DNA of 64,000 nucleotides, from contig JACKKC010000002.1 of the NCBI GenBank assembly GCA_020637615.1, positions 62,001 through 126,000 on the forward strand, in the 5' to 3' direction. Both the position numbers and the translations under genes were made by a program. Within the stretch, counting starts at the first letter, position 1. Each line of letters begins with the position of its first letter. The notes below the pieces were generated by a model. That model was not told where the DNA came from and ran no database searches. It was given only the letters and a program-made list of their open reading frames with translations. Below, one piece after another: positions 24,493-35,189 of this stretch. The DNA comes from Rhodovulum sp. (GTDB taxonomy: Bacteria; Pseudomonadota; Alphaproteobacteria; Rhodobacterales; Rhodobacteraceae).

Positions 24493-25167
24493 ATGCAGGC
24501 GCCGTTCCTGGGCTTCGGGGAGGGGGCGCTCGACTGGTTCCGCGGGCTCGAGGCCGAAAATTCCAAGGCCTGGTTCGAGGCCAACCGCGCGGATTGGGAG
24601 CGCGGGATCCACGATCCGCTGGAGCGGCTCCTCGAGGAACTGGCGGCGGATCTCGGCGGCAGCGTCAAGATGTTCCGGCAGAACCGGGACATCCGCTTCT
24701 CGAAGGACAAATCGCCCTACAAGACCAATACCTACGGCGTGGTGCGCGTGCCGGGCAGCGAATCCGGGCTCTATGTCTCGATCTCATCGAAGGGGCTCGG
24801 CGCGGGCTCCGGCTATTGGCGCATGGCGGCGGACCAGTTGCAGCGCTATCGCGACGCGGTGCAGGGGCCCGAGGGGGCGGAACTGGCCGAGGCGGTCGCT
24901 TCCATGCATGCGGAGGGGCTGCGGCTCTGGGGCGCGGCGCTGAAGGGCGCGCCGCGCGGCGTGGCGCGGGACCATCCGCGGATCGAGCTCTTGCGGCTGA
25001 AGGACGTGCTGGCGGGCGACGATCTCGACGCGGCGGGCACGCTGGACGGGCGGCGGCCGGTGGCCTTCGCCCGGGCGCTCTGGGACCGCTCGCGTCCGGT
25101 GATGGGCTGGATGGATGCCCATGTGGGCCCATCGCTCCTGCCGCCGGAGGCGCACCGCAGGCGCTAG
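24493..25167 (+). CDS. DUF2461 family protein
   Basis: A 224-residue protein of the TIGR02453/DUF2461 family, found in bacteria and fungi with no established function. Typical motifs are LDWFRGLEAENSKAWFEANR near the start and FRQNRDIRFSKDKSPYKTN. No signal peptide or membrane segment is seen, so it should be cytoplasmic. ATG 24493 is the natural start. Confidence 0.88.
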   Translation: MQAPFLGFGEGALDWFRGLEAENSKAWFEANRADWERGIHDPLERLLEELAADLGGSVKMFRQNRDIRFSKDKSPYKTNTYGVVRVPGSESGLYVSISSKGLGAGSGYWRMAADQLQRYRDAVQGPEGAELAEAVASMHAEGLRLWGAALKGAPRGVARDHPRIELLRLKDVLAGDDLDAAGTLDGRRPVAFARALWDRSRPVMGWMDAHVGPSLLPPEAHRRR

Positions 25168-25272
25168 CCGCCGGGCGCAACGCTTTGTCGGGAGGCGTTT
25201 TGGGTGTATCATGCGCCCCTTCAAGCATCGGATTGCAGCGGCGCGAGGTCGGCTCGACACGGGGAGAGGGTC

Positions 25273-25918
25273 ATGGCTTATGTGGATTGGGAGATCCGGG
25301 GACCGAAGATCGGTGCCTGCAGTTGCGACTACGGCTGCCCCTGCGAATTCAACGGAAAGCCGACCGAGGGCTGGTGCCAGGGCCTGGAGGCGCACCGCAT
25401 CGACAAGGGCCATTTCGGCGACGTGCGGCTCGACGGGCTGGTGGTGGGGGCGTGGTATCGCTGGCCGGGGGCCGTGCATGAAGGTGGCGGCATCGTGCAG
25501 GGGATCATCGACAAGCGGGCGGACGAGCGGCAGGTGGAGGCGCTCTTCAAGATCCTCGGCGGCGAGGAGCAGGAGCCGACCAGCGTCTTCAACATCTACG
25601 GCTCCACCATCGAGACCGAGCACGACCCGGTCTTCGCGGAGACGGTCTTCGATTGCGACATCGAGGCGCGGACCGGGCGGTTCCAGGTCGACGGGCATGA
25701 TCGATCTCGCCATCGAGCCGATCCGGAATCCGGTCACCGGCAGGCCGCACCGGGCGCGGATCGTCCTGCCGGAAGGCTTCGAGTTCCGCGAGGCGGAGAT
25801 GGGCAGCGCCGATTTCTCGGTCAGGAGCCTGCTCGAATACGCGCACAAGGGCCGCTACGCCTCGCTCTGGTATGCCGCCTACGGCCCGCAGGGGATCATC
25901 GCCGACGCGGTCGCCTGA
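25273..25918 (+). CDS. DUF1326 protein with an apparent frameshift
   Basis: The first frame gives MAYVDWEIRGPKIGACSCDY, then a second Cys pair (GCPCEFNG), up to about 25693; the rest (MIDLAIEPIRNPVTG to GIIADAVA) continues in the next frame to TGA 25918. One extra base in GGGC at 25693-25696 explains this, giving about 214 residues. DUF1326 proteins are cytoplasmic, with cysteine motifs (CSCDYGCPC) that suggest metal binding, and typically pair with a DUF2182 membrane protein, as here six bases downstream. ATG 25273 follows GGGGAGAGGG. Confidence 0.8.
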
Positions 25919-25923
25919 CGGCG

Positions 25924-26785
25924 ATGACGGCGGATGCGGCAGCCGAGGCGCTGCTGAGGCGCGACCGGGCCGTGCTCATCGCGGGGACTCCTGGTGCTTG
26001 GGGCGCTCTCCTGGACGTGGCTCCTGCGTGGCGCCGGCATGGAGATGACCGCCTGGGAGATGTCGCGGGCGGCGCTCTTCCCGCATCTCGGCGCCGACGC
26101 GCCGATGTCGATGGAGCCCGGATCCATGCCGATGGAGCAAGGGGCCATGGACGCGGCCGGCTGGAGCGTCGGACGGGCGGCCATGATGGTCGCAATGTGG
26201 TGGGTGATGATGATCGCGATGATGCTGCCGAGCGTCGCGCCCATGGTGCTCCTGCATGCGCGCGCCGTACGCCACGGCCAGCGGCGCGGCCGCATCGCGC
26301 CGGGGCCGGTGCCGACGGTCTGGTTTCTCGCCGGCTATCTGCTGGTCTGGCTGGGCTTCTCGCTGGCGGCGGTGGCGCTGCAATGGCTGCTGGAGCGGTC
26401 CGGCGCGCTGTCGGGAACGATGCTCTGGTCGCAGAGCCGCTGGCTGAGCGCCGGGGTGCTGGCGGCGGCGGCGCTCTATCAGGTCTCGCCGCTCAAGGGC
26501 ATGTGCCTCGCGCATTGCCAGGCGCCGGCCGAGTATCTCTCCACCCATTGGCGGCCGGGCGCCATCGGGGCGCTGGGCATGGGGATCGGGCACGGCGCCT
26601 ATTGCGTCGGCTGCTGCTGGGCGCTGATGGCGCTGCTCTTCGTGGGTGGGGTTGATGAACCTCGTCTGGATCGCCGCGCTGGCCGCCTTCGTGCTGGCCG
26701 AAAGCTCCTCCCCGCCGGGCAGGCGGTCAGCCGGATCGCCGCGCTGGTGCTCGCGGTCTGGGCGGTCGCGACCTTTCTCGTCTGA
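25924..26785 (+). CDS. DUF2182 predicted metal-binding membrane protein, frameshifted
   Basis: Multi-pass membrane protein of the DUF2182 family. The N-terminus (TADAAAEALLRRDRAVLIAG) and the body (LVLGALSWTWLLRGAG onward) lie in different frames, joined by one extra base near 25982. Near 26650 and 26700 two further compensating shifts put MNLVWIAALAAFVLAE out of frame between GCCWALMALLFVGG and LLPAGQAVSRIAALV. The Met-rich loop MSMEPGSMPMEQGAM and the GHGAYCVGCCW motif are consistent with metal handling. It pairs with DUF1326. Whether the gene is broken or the sequence contains errors cannot be decided here. Confidence 0.75.
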
Positions 26786-26817
26786 GAGCGGAGGCGGCTG
26801 CCGGGCCCGCTGGCGCG

Positions 26818-26955
26818 CTACTTCTTCTTGCCCTTGATGCGGTCGAGCGATGCCGCCATGGCGCCGGAACCGGCGCCCGCCGTGGCGGTGGTCTTCGGTT
26901 TTTCCTTCTTCGGCTTCTTCGGTTCGCGGTTGCTCTTCTGCTGGCCCTTGGCCAT
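26818..26955 (-). CDS. Small basic Lys-rich protein (45 residues)
   Basis: A 45-residue reading frame reads MAKGQQKSNREPKKPKKEKP, then an Ala/Thr/Gly linker and SLDRIKGKKK at the C-terminus. Similar short, Lys-rich proteins starting MAKGQ are widespread in alphaproteobacteria and have no known role. GGGAAGG lies about nine bases upstream of the ATG at 26955. It converges on the DUF2182 gene with 32 bases between stops. It is easily missed by length filters. Confidence 0.75.
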   Translation of the reverse strand: MAKGQQKSNREPKKPKKEKPKTTATAGAGSGAMAASLDRIKGKKK

Positions 26956-27179
26956 GGCGTTCGCCTTCCCGGCCGGGGTCGCCCTGTGGCCGAATGGCCG
27001 GGGCGGCGGAGCGCGCGCCGGGATGCGGAGACCGGAGATCGGCCTCCGCGCGCGGTCTCTGACGAAGGCCTGCGCCTGTGTCCCGCACCTGTCAAGCGGC
27101 TGCGCCGGCGAAAAGGAGGTTTCGGGCGCGCGGGCCGGGCGGTATAGACGGGGCCGGAACCGGTGGGAGGCCTGCGGAA

Positions 27180-28468
<1,289 letters not shown>

Positions 28469-28472
<4 letters not shown>

Positions 28473-28708
28473 AGGGCCTGAGCTGGCGGGCGCGGCGGCG
28501 CTGGTCGCTGGTGGTGCTGCTCGTCGGGCTGCCGCTCTACGTGACGCTGGCGGTCAACCTGGTGGAGCTTTTCGACCGGCCGGGCGTTCTGGTTGAGCTG
28601 GCGGTTTTCGTCGGCCTGGGGTTCCTCTGGATGCTGCCGCTGCGCTTCGTCTTCCGCGGGATCGGCCGGGAGGACCCGGAGGCGCCGCGGCGCTCCGGCG
28701 GAGAATGA
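28469..28708 (+). CDS. DUF2842 membrane protein
   Basis: A 79-residue protein with two predicted membrane helices (residues about 13-33 and 41-62), matching the small DUF2842 family that follows purA in Rhodobacterales. Function unknown. It is translationally coupled to purA through an ATGA overlap and to the next frame in the same way. Confidence 0.8.
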
Positions 28709-28722
28709 CGGGAGTTGGGGGC

Positions 28723-29172
28723 ATGCTGAAACTCGTTCTGCCAGCGGTTCTCGCCATGGCGGGGGCGGCTTCGGCCGAGGAGATCGGCCAGGTGACGACG
28801 GCCTTCAAGATCCTCGGCGCCAATCACCGGATCGTCGTGGAGGCCTTCGACGATCCCGAGGTCGAGGGCGTGGCCTGTTTCGTGAGCCGGGCGCGAACCG
28901 GCGGCATCTCGGGCAGCCTCGGCCTCGCCGAGGACACTTCGGACGCCTCGATCAACTGCCAGCAGACCGGGCCGGTCAAGTTCCGCGACGAGCTCGAGGA
29001 TGGCGAAGAGGTCTTCTCGCGGCGCGCGAGCATCATGTTCAAGCGCATCCAGGTGGTGCGCTTCTTCGACGAGACCCGCAACGCGCTGGTCTATCTCACC
29101 TATTCCGACAAGCTGATCGACGGCTCGCCGAAGAACAGCGTCTCGGCCGTGGTCATCCGCGACTGGCCGTGA
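28723..29172 (+). CDS. creA: CreA-family periplasmic protein
   Basis: A 149-residue exported protein with signal peptide LKLVLPAVLAMAGAASAEE and a CreA domain (GQVTTAFKILGANHRIVVEAFDDP, GVACFVSRARTGG, FKRIQVVRFFD). Two cysteines may form a disulfide. The family is named from the E. coli cre locus but has no known activity. ATG 28723 places the signal peptide at the terminus and has GGGAG upstream; ATG 28705 overlaps the previous stop and is also possible. Confidence 0.87.
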   Translation: MLKLVLPAVLAMAGAASAEEIGQVTTAFKILGANHRIVVEAFDDPEVEGVACFVSRARTGGISGSLGLAEDTSDASINCQQTGPVKFRDELEDGEEVFSRRASIMFKRIQVVRFFDETRNALVYLTYSDKLIDGSPKNSVSAVVIRDWP

Positions 29173-29837
29173 CGCAGATCCTCCTCCGCGCGTCGGATCC
29201 GGTCACGCTGGTCGGGGGCGGGCCGGTGGATCCGCGCCAGCTCGAGGAGGCGCTGCGGCTGGCACCGGAGGCGGTGGCCGCCGACGGCGGGGGAAACCTG
29301 GCGCTGCCGGGCGGGCGGCGGTTCCGCGCGGTGATCGGGGACATGGATTCGCTTCGCGACCCGGCCGCGCTCGCCGATGCCGGCGTCGCGCTCCATCCGA
29401 TCGCCGAGCAGGATTCCACGGACCTGGAGAAATGTCTCTATTCGGTGGAGGCGCCGCTCTTCCTCGGGCTCGGCTTCCTCGGCGGGCGCCTCGACCACCA
29501 GCTCGCGGCGATGAGCGCGCTCGCGCGGCACCCCGCCCAGCAAGTGGTGCTGCTCGGCGGCGAAGACATCTGCTTTCTCTGCCCGCCCGCACTGGAGCTC
29601 GATCTCGCTGCGGGCACGAGGGTCTCGCTCTTCCCGATGGGGCCGGTCGCCGGCCTCCGCTCGGAGGGGCTGCGCTGGTCGGTTGCCGGGCTCGATTTCG
29701 CGCCCTGCGGGCGCATCGGTACGTCGAACGAGGCGCTCGGCGGGCCGATGCGGATCGCCTTCGACGCGCCCGGGATGCTGGTGATCTTGCCCAGCAGTTC
29801 GCTCGCACATGTCGCTCAGCGATTGCCGAAGCCGTGA
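29169..29837 (+). CDS. thiN: Thiamine pyrophosphokinase
   Basis: Transfers pyrophosphate from ATP to thiamine to make thiamine diphosphate. The 222-residue protein carries the family motifs AADGGGN, VIGDMDSL, DSTDLEKCL and LGGRLDHQLA, whose aspartates bind Mg-ATP. The GTG start overlaps the creA stop by four bases. No thiamine riboswitch is seen, as expected for a gene inside an operon. Confidence 0.92.
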   Translation: MTQILLRASDPVTLVGGGPVDPRQLEEALRLAPEAVAADGGGNLALPGGRRFRAVIGDMDSLRDPAALADAGVALHPIAEQDSTDLEKCLYSVEAPLFLGLGFLGGRLDHQLAAMSALARHPAQQVVLLGGEDICFLCPPALELDLAAGTRVSLFPMGPVAGLRSEGLRWSVAGLDFAPCGRIGTSNEALGGPMRIAFDAPGMLVILPSSSLAHVAQRLPKP

Positions 29838-29838
29838 T

Positions 29839-30360
29839 TCAGCGCTGGGTGACCTCGACGATCTTATCAGCTCTGGACTCAGTCATGGACACGAGTACGC
29901 GGTCGCCGGGTTTATGGCCCAATTGGATGGGATCAAGTTCAAAGGGGATTGTGGAGCCGTCGGGGGTTCGGAGCAGAAGGATTCCGTTGTGCGAAACGAA
30001 TGTCGCGACCACGAAGGGAGTCATGCTGGCGCCGTGCATTGCCTCGTATTCGCCTCTGAACGTTGATGCATCGGCCGGGTAGTCAATGATGATGACATTC
30101 GACGGTTCGTACCAGACCTTCACCCTGTCGCCGACGGCGAGCTGTCGGAGGTTGCGAACTCTGGAACCGGCCGTCACGGTGAAGGTTTCACGGTCGTCTT
30201 CGGCCTGCAGCGTGACCTCGCGGCTTGTCTGGTCCAAAGCGACGATGGTCGCGGGGCGGACAAGTCCATACCCCTGTGCGAAGTACCAATCCTCACTGTA
30301 ATAGGCGCAGCCGGTCAGAATCAGGGCCGCAAAGGCGGCGATCGCCCATTTCGTTCGCAT
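29839..30360 (-). CDS. Predicted lipoprotein, paralogue A
   Basis: About 173 residues starting MRTKWAIAAFAALILTGCAY, with a clear lipobox LTGC, so it is probably a lipid-anchored envelope protein. The body has two similar beta-rich halves (TIVALDQTSREVTLQ with VRNLRQLAVGDRVKVWYEP, then GILLLRTPDGSTIPF with GDRVLVSMTES). Paralogue B at 30742-31314 has the same layout. A start six codons earlier at 30378 exists but lacks a ribosome site. Base composition is lower in GC than neighbours. The stop lies one base from the thiN stop on the other strand. Function unknown. Confidence 0.75.
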   Translation of the reverse strand: MRTKWAIAAFAALILTGCAYYSEDWYFAQGYGLVRPATIVALDQTSREVTLQAEDDRETFTVTAGSRVRNLRQLAVGDRVKVWYEPSNVIIIDYPADASTFRGEYEAMHGASMTPFVVATFVSHNGILLLRTPDGSTIPFELDPIQLGHKPGDRVLVSMTESRADKIVEVTQR

Positions 30361-30741
30361 CGTTGTCTTGAGCTCCATAGAGCGCGCGGTATTTCCGGCC
30401 GGCCGTCAGACTAAGGCGAGGCCGGCGAGCTGTCGATTAGGTTCCACCTGCTGGGGTCAGCGCCGGCACGGGCGCTGTAAACAAGCCTCAGCTTCCGCGG
30501 GAAATGTCGTCCATTGGCTGCTGGACACAAGGCTCAGTTCGCAGCCACCTCGGCAATGCGACTGCGTCGGGCTGCGAGCGGGGCGAAATGGCGGACATGC
30601 CTCGGCGGGGCATCGCCGGGAGAAGCGAAGTCACCATTGGCGGTTACGCGCGCCCCGGCTAAGGGGCGCCCCGGTTGCTGTGGATCCTGCCCGAGGGATT
30701 GATTGGGTAGGTCACTTCGCTGCTCCGGGGCGCGGGTGAGC
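30361..30741. other. Non-coding gap between the lipoprotein paralogues
   Basis: I see no protein-like frame here. A seven-base hairpin (GCGCCCC, six-base loop, GGGGCGC) lies near 30650-30670, downstream of paralogue B on the minus strand, without a following T-run. The rest probably holds the promoter of paralogue A. Confidence 0.4.
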
Positions 30742-31314
30742 TCAGGTGGCAGGCACCGGCGTCACGGTGACCGCGACCGCCTCGGTCACGCTCACGAGGA
30801 CGCGCGCGCCCGGGCTCAGGCTCTGCGCGAAGGTACGCAGGTCGGGGCGAACCGCGGTCTGCCGGGTGAGGCCGTCCGGCGTGCGGAAGGAGGCGATGCC
30901 GGTATTGGCATTGTAGTTGATGAGCGTGACCACCATGCTGGTCGAGGCGACGGCGGCGCCGCCGGGCATGGCGCCTTCCGGAGCGCGCGCGCCGGCGGCT
31001 GCGGCCAGAGGCTCGCCGCTGTCGGCCGGATCGGCCATCGCGACGGCCAGCGAGCGGTAATAGTCGATCTGCACGTGGTCGCCGGCGGAGACCTGGGCCA
31101 GGTTGCGCACTTCGGGTCCGGCGGTGACGGTGAAGACACTGCCTTCGACGTCGTCGCGGAGCGTCACCTGGCGGGTCGCCTGATCGACGGATTCCACGGT
31201 CGCGGAGGCGGTCACGAGCGTCTCCTCGCTCGCGCTGCGGTTCTGGCGCATCTCCGCGCAGCCCACGAGCAGCAACGCGGCCACCGCGGCGATCGCATGT
31301 GTCATTCGCATCAT
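30742..31314 (-). CDS. Predicted lipoprotein, paralogue B
   Basis: A 190-residue protein starting MMRMTHAIAAVAALLLVGCA, with lipobox LVGC. It shares with paralogue A the blocks VTLRDD, FTVTAGPEVRNLAQVSAGD and FRTPDGLTRQ, then GARVLVSVTEA, but has an extra Ala/Gly-rich loop in the middle and normal high GC. GGAGG lies four bases before the first ATG. The pair is a tandem duplication that has diverged strongly. Function unknown. Confidence 0.78.
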   Translation of the reverse strand: MMRMTHAIAAVAALLLVGCAEMRQNRSASEETLVTASATVESVDQATRQVTLRDDVEGSVFTVTAGPEVRNLAQVSAGDHVQIDYYRSLAVAMADPADSGEPLAAAAGARAPEGAMPGGAAVASTSMVVTLINYNANTGIASFRTPDGLTRQTAVRPDLRTFAQSLSPGARVLVSVTEAVAVTVTPVPAT

Positions 31315-31437
31315 TGATCCTCCGGATACTGGGTTCGGCCGCGTCCGCGGCTCGGCCCCCTTAGCGGCGGGCCGGGGACTTGTCGAGGTATTGCGGGCGC
31401 CCTGGACCGGCCCGTTGGCACGAGCTCCGGGCGGCCG

Positions 31438-32829
31438 TCAGCAGTCCGGGACGTTGACCGCGAGGCCGCCCAGCGAGGTCTCCTTGTATTTCTCGTGCAT
31501 GTCGCGGCCGGTCTGGCGCATGGTCTCGATGCAGGCGTCGAGCGAGACGAGATGGAGGCCGTCCCCGCGCAGGGCGAGGCTGGCGGCGGAGACCGCCTTG
31601 ATGGCGCCGAGGCCGTTGCGCTCGATGCAGGGCGCCTGCACCAGCCCGGCGATAGGGTCGCAGGTCATGCCGAGATGGTGTTCCAGCGCGATCTCGGCGG
31701 CGTTCTCGATCTGGGAGGGCGTGCCGCCGAGCACGGCGGCGAGACCGGCGGCGGCCATCGCGGCGGCCGATCCCACCTCGCCCTGGCAGCCGACCTCCGC
31801 CCCGGAGATCGAGGCATTGGACTTGATCAGCCCGCCGACCGCCGCCGCCGTCAGCAGGAAATCGGGAATGCCCGCAGGCGAGGCGCCCGGCACGTGGTCG
31901 AGCCAGTAGCGCAGCACGCCGGGCACCACCCCGGAGGCGCCATTGGTGGGCGCGGTGACCACCTGGGTGCCTTCGGCGTTCTCCTCGTTGACCGCGATGG
32001 CATAGACCGCGATCCAGTCGTTGACGGTATGGGGCGCGGCGAGGTTGCGGCCACGCTCTGCCATCAGCCGCTCGTGGATGCTGCGGGCGCGGCGCCGCAT
32101 CTTGAGCCCGCCGGGCAGGATGCCTTCGCCGGCGAGGCCGCGGTCGATGCAGGCCGCCATCACCTCCCAGATCCGCGCGAGCCCGGAATCGAGCGCCTGT
32201 GCGCCGTGGCGCACGAGCTCGTTGGCGCGCTGCATCTCCGCGATCGACCGGCCGGATGCCGCGGCCATCTCCAGCATCTCGGCGCAGGAGCCGAACGGGA
32301 AGGGTACCGCGGCCGCCTCGGTGCTGCCCGCGGGGGCCTCGAGCTCGCGCGCGGTCAGAACGAAGCCGCCGCCGACGGAATAATAGGTCTCCTCGAGATA
32401 GAGATTGCCCGCCGCGTCCCGGGCCCAGATCACCAGCCCGTTGGCGTGGCCCGGCAGCGCGGGACCGTAGTCGAAGACGAGGTCGGCGGCCGGGTCGAAG
32501 CCCATCTCGGGCAGGCCCGGCGGCGCGATGCGCCCGGTCTCCCGGATGCGCGAGAGCACCGTCGCGGCGCGGAGGGCGTCGAAGGTCTCCGGCTCGAAGC
32601 CGGCGAGGCCGAGGATCACGGCGCGGTCGGTCGCATGGCCCTTGCCGGTGAACGCGAGGCTGCCGTGCAGGCGGGCGCCGAGGCGCGCGGCCTCGCCGGC
32701 GCCGGGGATGCGGTCGGCGCCGTTTCGCAGGAGGTCGAGGAACCTTCCGGCCGCGACCATCGGTCCCATGGTGTGGCTCGACGAGGGGCCGATGCCGAGC
32801 TTGAATATGTCGAAGACGCTGAGAAACAT
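31438..32829 (-). CDS. sdaA: L-serine ammonia-lyase, single-chain
   Basis: Iron-sulfur enzyme that deaminates L-serine to pyruvate. The 463-residue single-chain form starts MFLSVFDIFKLGIGPSSSHT, with the SSSHTMGPM motif. Cluster cysteines are probably those of GCQGEVGSA, GMTCDPIAGLVQ and APCIERN. AAGGGAG precedes the ATG at 32829. The gene is transcribed divergently from rpiA over a 168-base shared promoter region. It opposes the serC-serA pathway elsewhere in the window. Confidence 0.95.
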   Translation of the reverse strand: MFLSVFDIFKLGIGPSSSHTMGPMVAAGRFLDLLRNGADRIPGAGEAARLGARLHGSLAFTGKGHATDRAVILGLAGFEPETFDALRAATVLSRIRETGRIAPPGLPEMGFDPAADLVFDYGPALPGHANGLVIWARDAAGNLYLEETYYSVGGGFVLTARELEAPAGSTEAAAVPFPFGSCAEMLEMAAASGRSIAEMQRANELVRHGAQALDSGLARIWEVMAACIDRGLAGEGILPGGLKMRRRARSIHERLMAERGRNLAAPHTVNDWIAVYAIAVNEENAEGTQVVTAPTNGASGVVPGVLRYWLDHVPGASPAGIPDFLLTAAAVGGLIKSNASISGAEVGCQGEVGSAAAMAAAGLAAVLGGTPSQIENAAEIALEHHLGMTCDPIAGLVQAPCIERNGLGAIKAVSAASLALRGDGLHLVSLDACIETMRQTGRDMHEKYKETSLGGLAVNVPDC

Positions 32830-32997
32830 CGCCCGCTCCCTTTTCCCCGGCATATAGGCACGCCGGGCCGCCCGCGCACGACGAAATGCGACGCCTCGCC
32901 GCGCCCGGGGCGGCGTCACGGGCCGGGCCGCCGGGAAATCGGCTTTCGGTCGAGGCGCAATCGGCCTATAACGCCACCCACCCCGCTCGGAGGCCCA

Positions 32998-33759
32998 ATG
33001 TCCAACAGCCTTTCCCCCGCTGACATCGCCAAGCGCGCCGCGGCGGCGCGCGCGCTCGAGATGGTCGAGGACGGCATGACGCTCGGCCTCGGCACCGGGT
33101 CGACCGCGGCCTGGTTCGTGCGCCTCCTCTCGGAGCGCATGAAGTCGGAGGGGCTGGAGGTGGTGGGGGTCGCGACCTCGAGCACGACCTCCTGGCTCGC
33201 CGAGGAACTGGGTGTGCCGCTGAAGTCGCTGGAGGCGAGCGACCGGATCGACCTGGTCGTGGACGGGGCCGACGAGTTCGACGGCGACCTCAACCTGATC
33301 AAGGGCGGCGGCGCGGCGCTTCTTCAGGAGAAGATCGTCGCCAGCGCCGCCGAGCGCATGGTGGTGGTGGCCGATCCCGGCAAGCGCGTGGAGCATCTCG
33401 GCGCCTTCCCGCTGCCGGTCGAGGTGGTGCGCTTCGGCTGGCCGGTGACCAAGACGGCGGTGGAGCGCGTGCTCGCGGACATGGACGTGGACGGACGCGA
33501 GGTGACCGTGCGCATGAGCAACGGCGAGCCGCTGGTCACCGACGAGGGGCATCACATCTTCGACCTGCACCTGGGGCGCATCCGCGATCCGGCCCGGCTT
33601 TCCGTGGCGCTCAACAGCCTGCCCGGTGTCGTCGAGCACGGGCTCTTCATCGGCATGGCCGACACGGTGGTGGTCGGCTTCGAGAACGGCGCGGCGGAGG
33701 TGGTCCAGCGGCGCCTGGTGCCCGATGCCATCGAGCTGATGCGCGACGAGGACGCGTGA
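32998..33759 (+). CDS. rpiA: Ribose-5-phosphate isomerase A
   Basis: Interconverts ribose-5-phosphate and ribulose-5-phosphate. The 253-residue protein has GLGTGSTAAWFV, VDGADEFDGDLNLIKGGGAALLQEK and the C-terminal HGLFIGMAD. ATG 32998 follows GGAGGCCCA. The next gene, gor, begins seven bases after its stop, so the two are co-transcribed and link pentose-phosphate NADPH supply with glutathione reduction. Confidence 0.96.
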   Translation: MSNSLSPADIAKRAAAARALEMVEDGMTLGLGTGSTAAWFVRLLSERMKSEGLEVVGVATSSTTSWLAEELGVPLKSLEASDRIDLVVDGADEFDGDLNLIKGGGAALLQEKIVASAAERMVVVADPGKRVEHLGAFPLPVEVVRFGWPVTKTAVERVLADMDVDGREVTVRMSNGEPLVTDEGHHIFDLHLGRIRDPARLSVALNSLPGVVEHGLFIGMADTVVVGFENGAAEVVQRRLVPDAIELMRDEDA

Positions 33760-33766
33760 GGCCCGG

Positions 33767-35116
33767 GTGAGTTTCGACTTCGACCTCTTCGTGATCGGCG
33801 GCGGCTCCGGCGGCGTGCGCGCCGCCCGGGTGGCGGCCGAGGCCGGCGCGCGGGTCGGGCTGGCCGAGGAATACCGCTACGGCGGCACCTGCGTGATCCG
33901 CGGCTGCGTTCCCAAGAAGCTGATGGTCTATGCCGCGGCCTTCGCGGATGCCTTCGAGGACGCGCGCGGCTATGGCTGGAAGGTCGGTCCCGCCCGTTTC
34001 GAATGGTGCGACCTGATCGCGGCCAAGGATGCCGAGATCTCGCGTCTCGAGGCGGTCTATCACGACGGGCTGCGGCGGGCGGGGGTGGCGCTCTTCGGCG
34101 CGCGGGCGGTGGTGGCCGACGCGCATCGGGTGCGGCTCGCGACGGGCGCGGAGTATACCGCCAAGCACCTGCTGATCGCGACCGGCGGCCGGCCGGTGAT
34201 CCCCGAGATCCCCGGCAGCGAGCTCGGGATCACCTCCAACGAGATGTTCCAGCTCGAGGCGCAGCCCGGGCGCATGATCGTCGTCGGCGGCGGTTACATC
34301 GCCTGCGAATTCGCCGGCATCATGAACGGGCTCGGCACCCATGTGACCCAGCTCTACCGGGGGGACCAGATCCTGCGCGGCTTCGACGCGGATCTGCGCG
34401 ATCATCTCGCCGCGGCGATGCGGGAGCGCGGCATCGTGCTGGAGATCCAGCGCGACCTGGTGTCGATCGCGCGGGAGGCCGGGGGCCTTCGCGTCGAGCT
34501 CGACAACGGCGAGGCCCATGTGGTCGACGCGGTGCTCTTCGCCACCGGGCGCCGCCCCAATACCGCCGGGCTCGGGCTCGAGCGGCTCGGGGTCGAGCTG
34601 AAGGCCAACGGCGCCGTGGCGGTCGATGCCTGGTCGCAGAGCGGGGTGCCGTCGATCTTCGCGGTGGGCGACGTGACCCATCGCGCGGCGCTGACGCCGG
34701 TGGCGATCCGCGAGGGCGAGGCCTTCGCCCGGACGGTCTTCAAGGCGCAGCCGGTCCGGCCGGACCACCTCATGATCCCTACCGCGGTCTTCACCCGGCC
34801 CGAGCTCGCCACGGTCGGGATGACCGAGGCCGAGGCGCGGGCCGCGGGGGAGGTGGAGATCTATCGCACCCGCTTCCGGCCGATGGCAAATATTCTCGCA
34901 GGACGCCGGGAGAAGATGCTGATGAAGCTGGTGGTCGAGCCCGGCAGCCGTCGGGTCCTCGGCTGCCATATCGTCGGTCCCAGCGCGGCCGAGATGGTGC
35001 AGCTCGCCGCCGTCGCGATCCGCATGGGCGCGACCAAGGACGATTTCGATTCCACAATGGCGGTGCACCCCACCGCCGCCGAAGAGCTGGTCACGATGCG
35101 CTCCGACGCGGCGTGA
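33767..35116 (+). CDS. gor: Glutathione-disulfide reductase
   Basis: FAD flavoenzyme that reduces GSSG with NADPH. The 449-residue protein shows the FAD motif IGGGSGGVRAARVA, the redox-active disulfide GGTCVIRGCVPKK, the NADPH-binding VVGGGYIACEFAG and the C-terminal catalytic His region AVHPTAAEELVT. The start is GTG 33767, eight bases after the rpiA stop. Confidence 0.95.
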   Translation: MSFDFDLFVIGGGSGGVRAARVAAEAGARVGLAEEYRYGGTCVIRGCVPKKLMVYAAAFADAFEDARGYGWKVGPARFEWCDLIAAKDAEISRLEAVYHDGLRRAGVALFGARAVVADAHRVRLATGAEYTAKHLLIATGGRPVIPEIPGSELGITSNEMFQLEAQPGRMIVVGGGYIACEFAGIMNGLGTHVTQLYRGDQILRGFDADLRDHLAAAMRERGIVLEIQRDLVSIAREAGGLRVELDNGEAHVVDAVLFATGRRPNTAGLGLERLGVELKANGAVAVDAWSQSGVPSIFAVGDVTHRAALTPVAIREGEAFARTVFKAQPVRPDHLMIPTAVFTRPELATVGMTEAEARAAGEVEIYRTRFRPMANILAGRREKMLMKLVVEPGSRRVLGCHIVGPSAAEMVQLAAVAIRMGATKDDFDSTMAVHPTAAEELVTMRSDAA

Positions 35117-35189
35117 CATCTTGAAATCGATGGTCGCGGGAACAACTAACCTGCGAGCCTGACATAGGGAACGAGGAGCGCGAAGGCGA

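Noticed and set aside
30645..30675. Terminator for lipoprotein B
   Set aside because: The hairpin is good but is followed by GCGTAACCGCC on the minus strand, with no T-run, so I left it as part of the gap.
35120..35150. Heat-shock promoter before hflK
   Set aside because: CTTGAAA resembles a sigma-32 -35 box, but the region at the right distance (CAACTA) does not match any -10 consensus.
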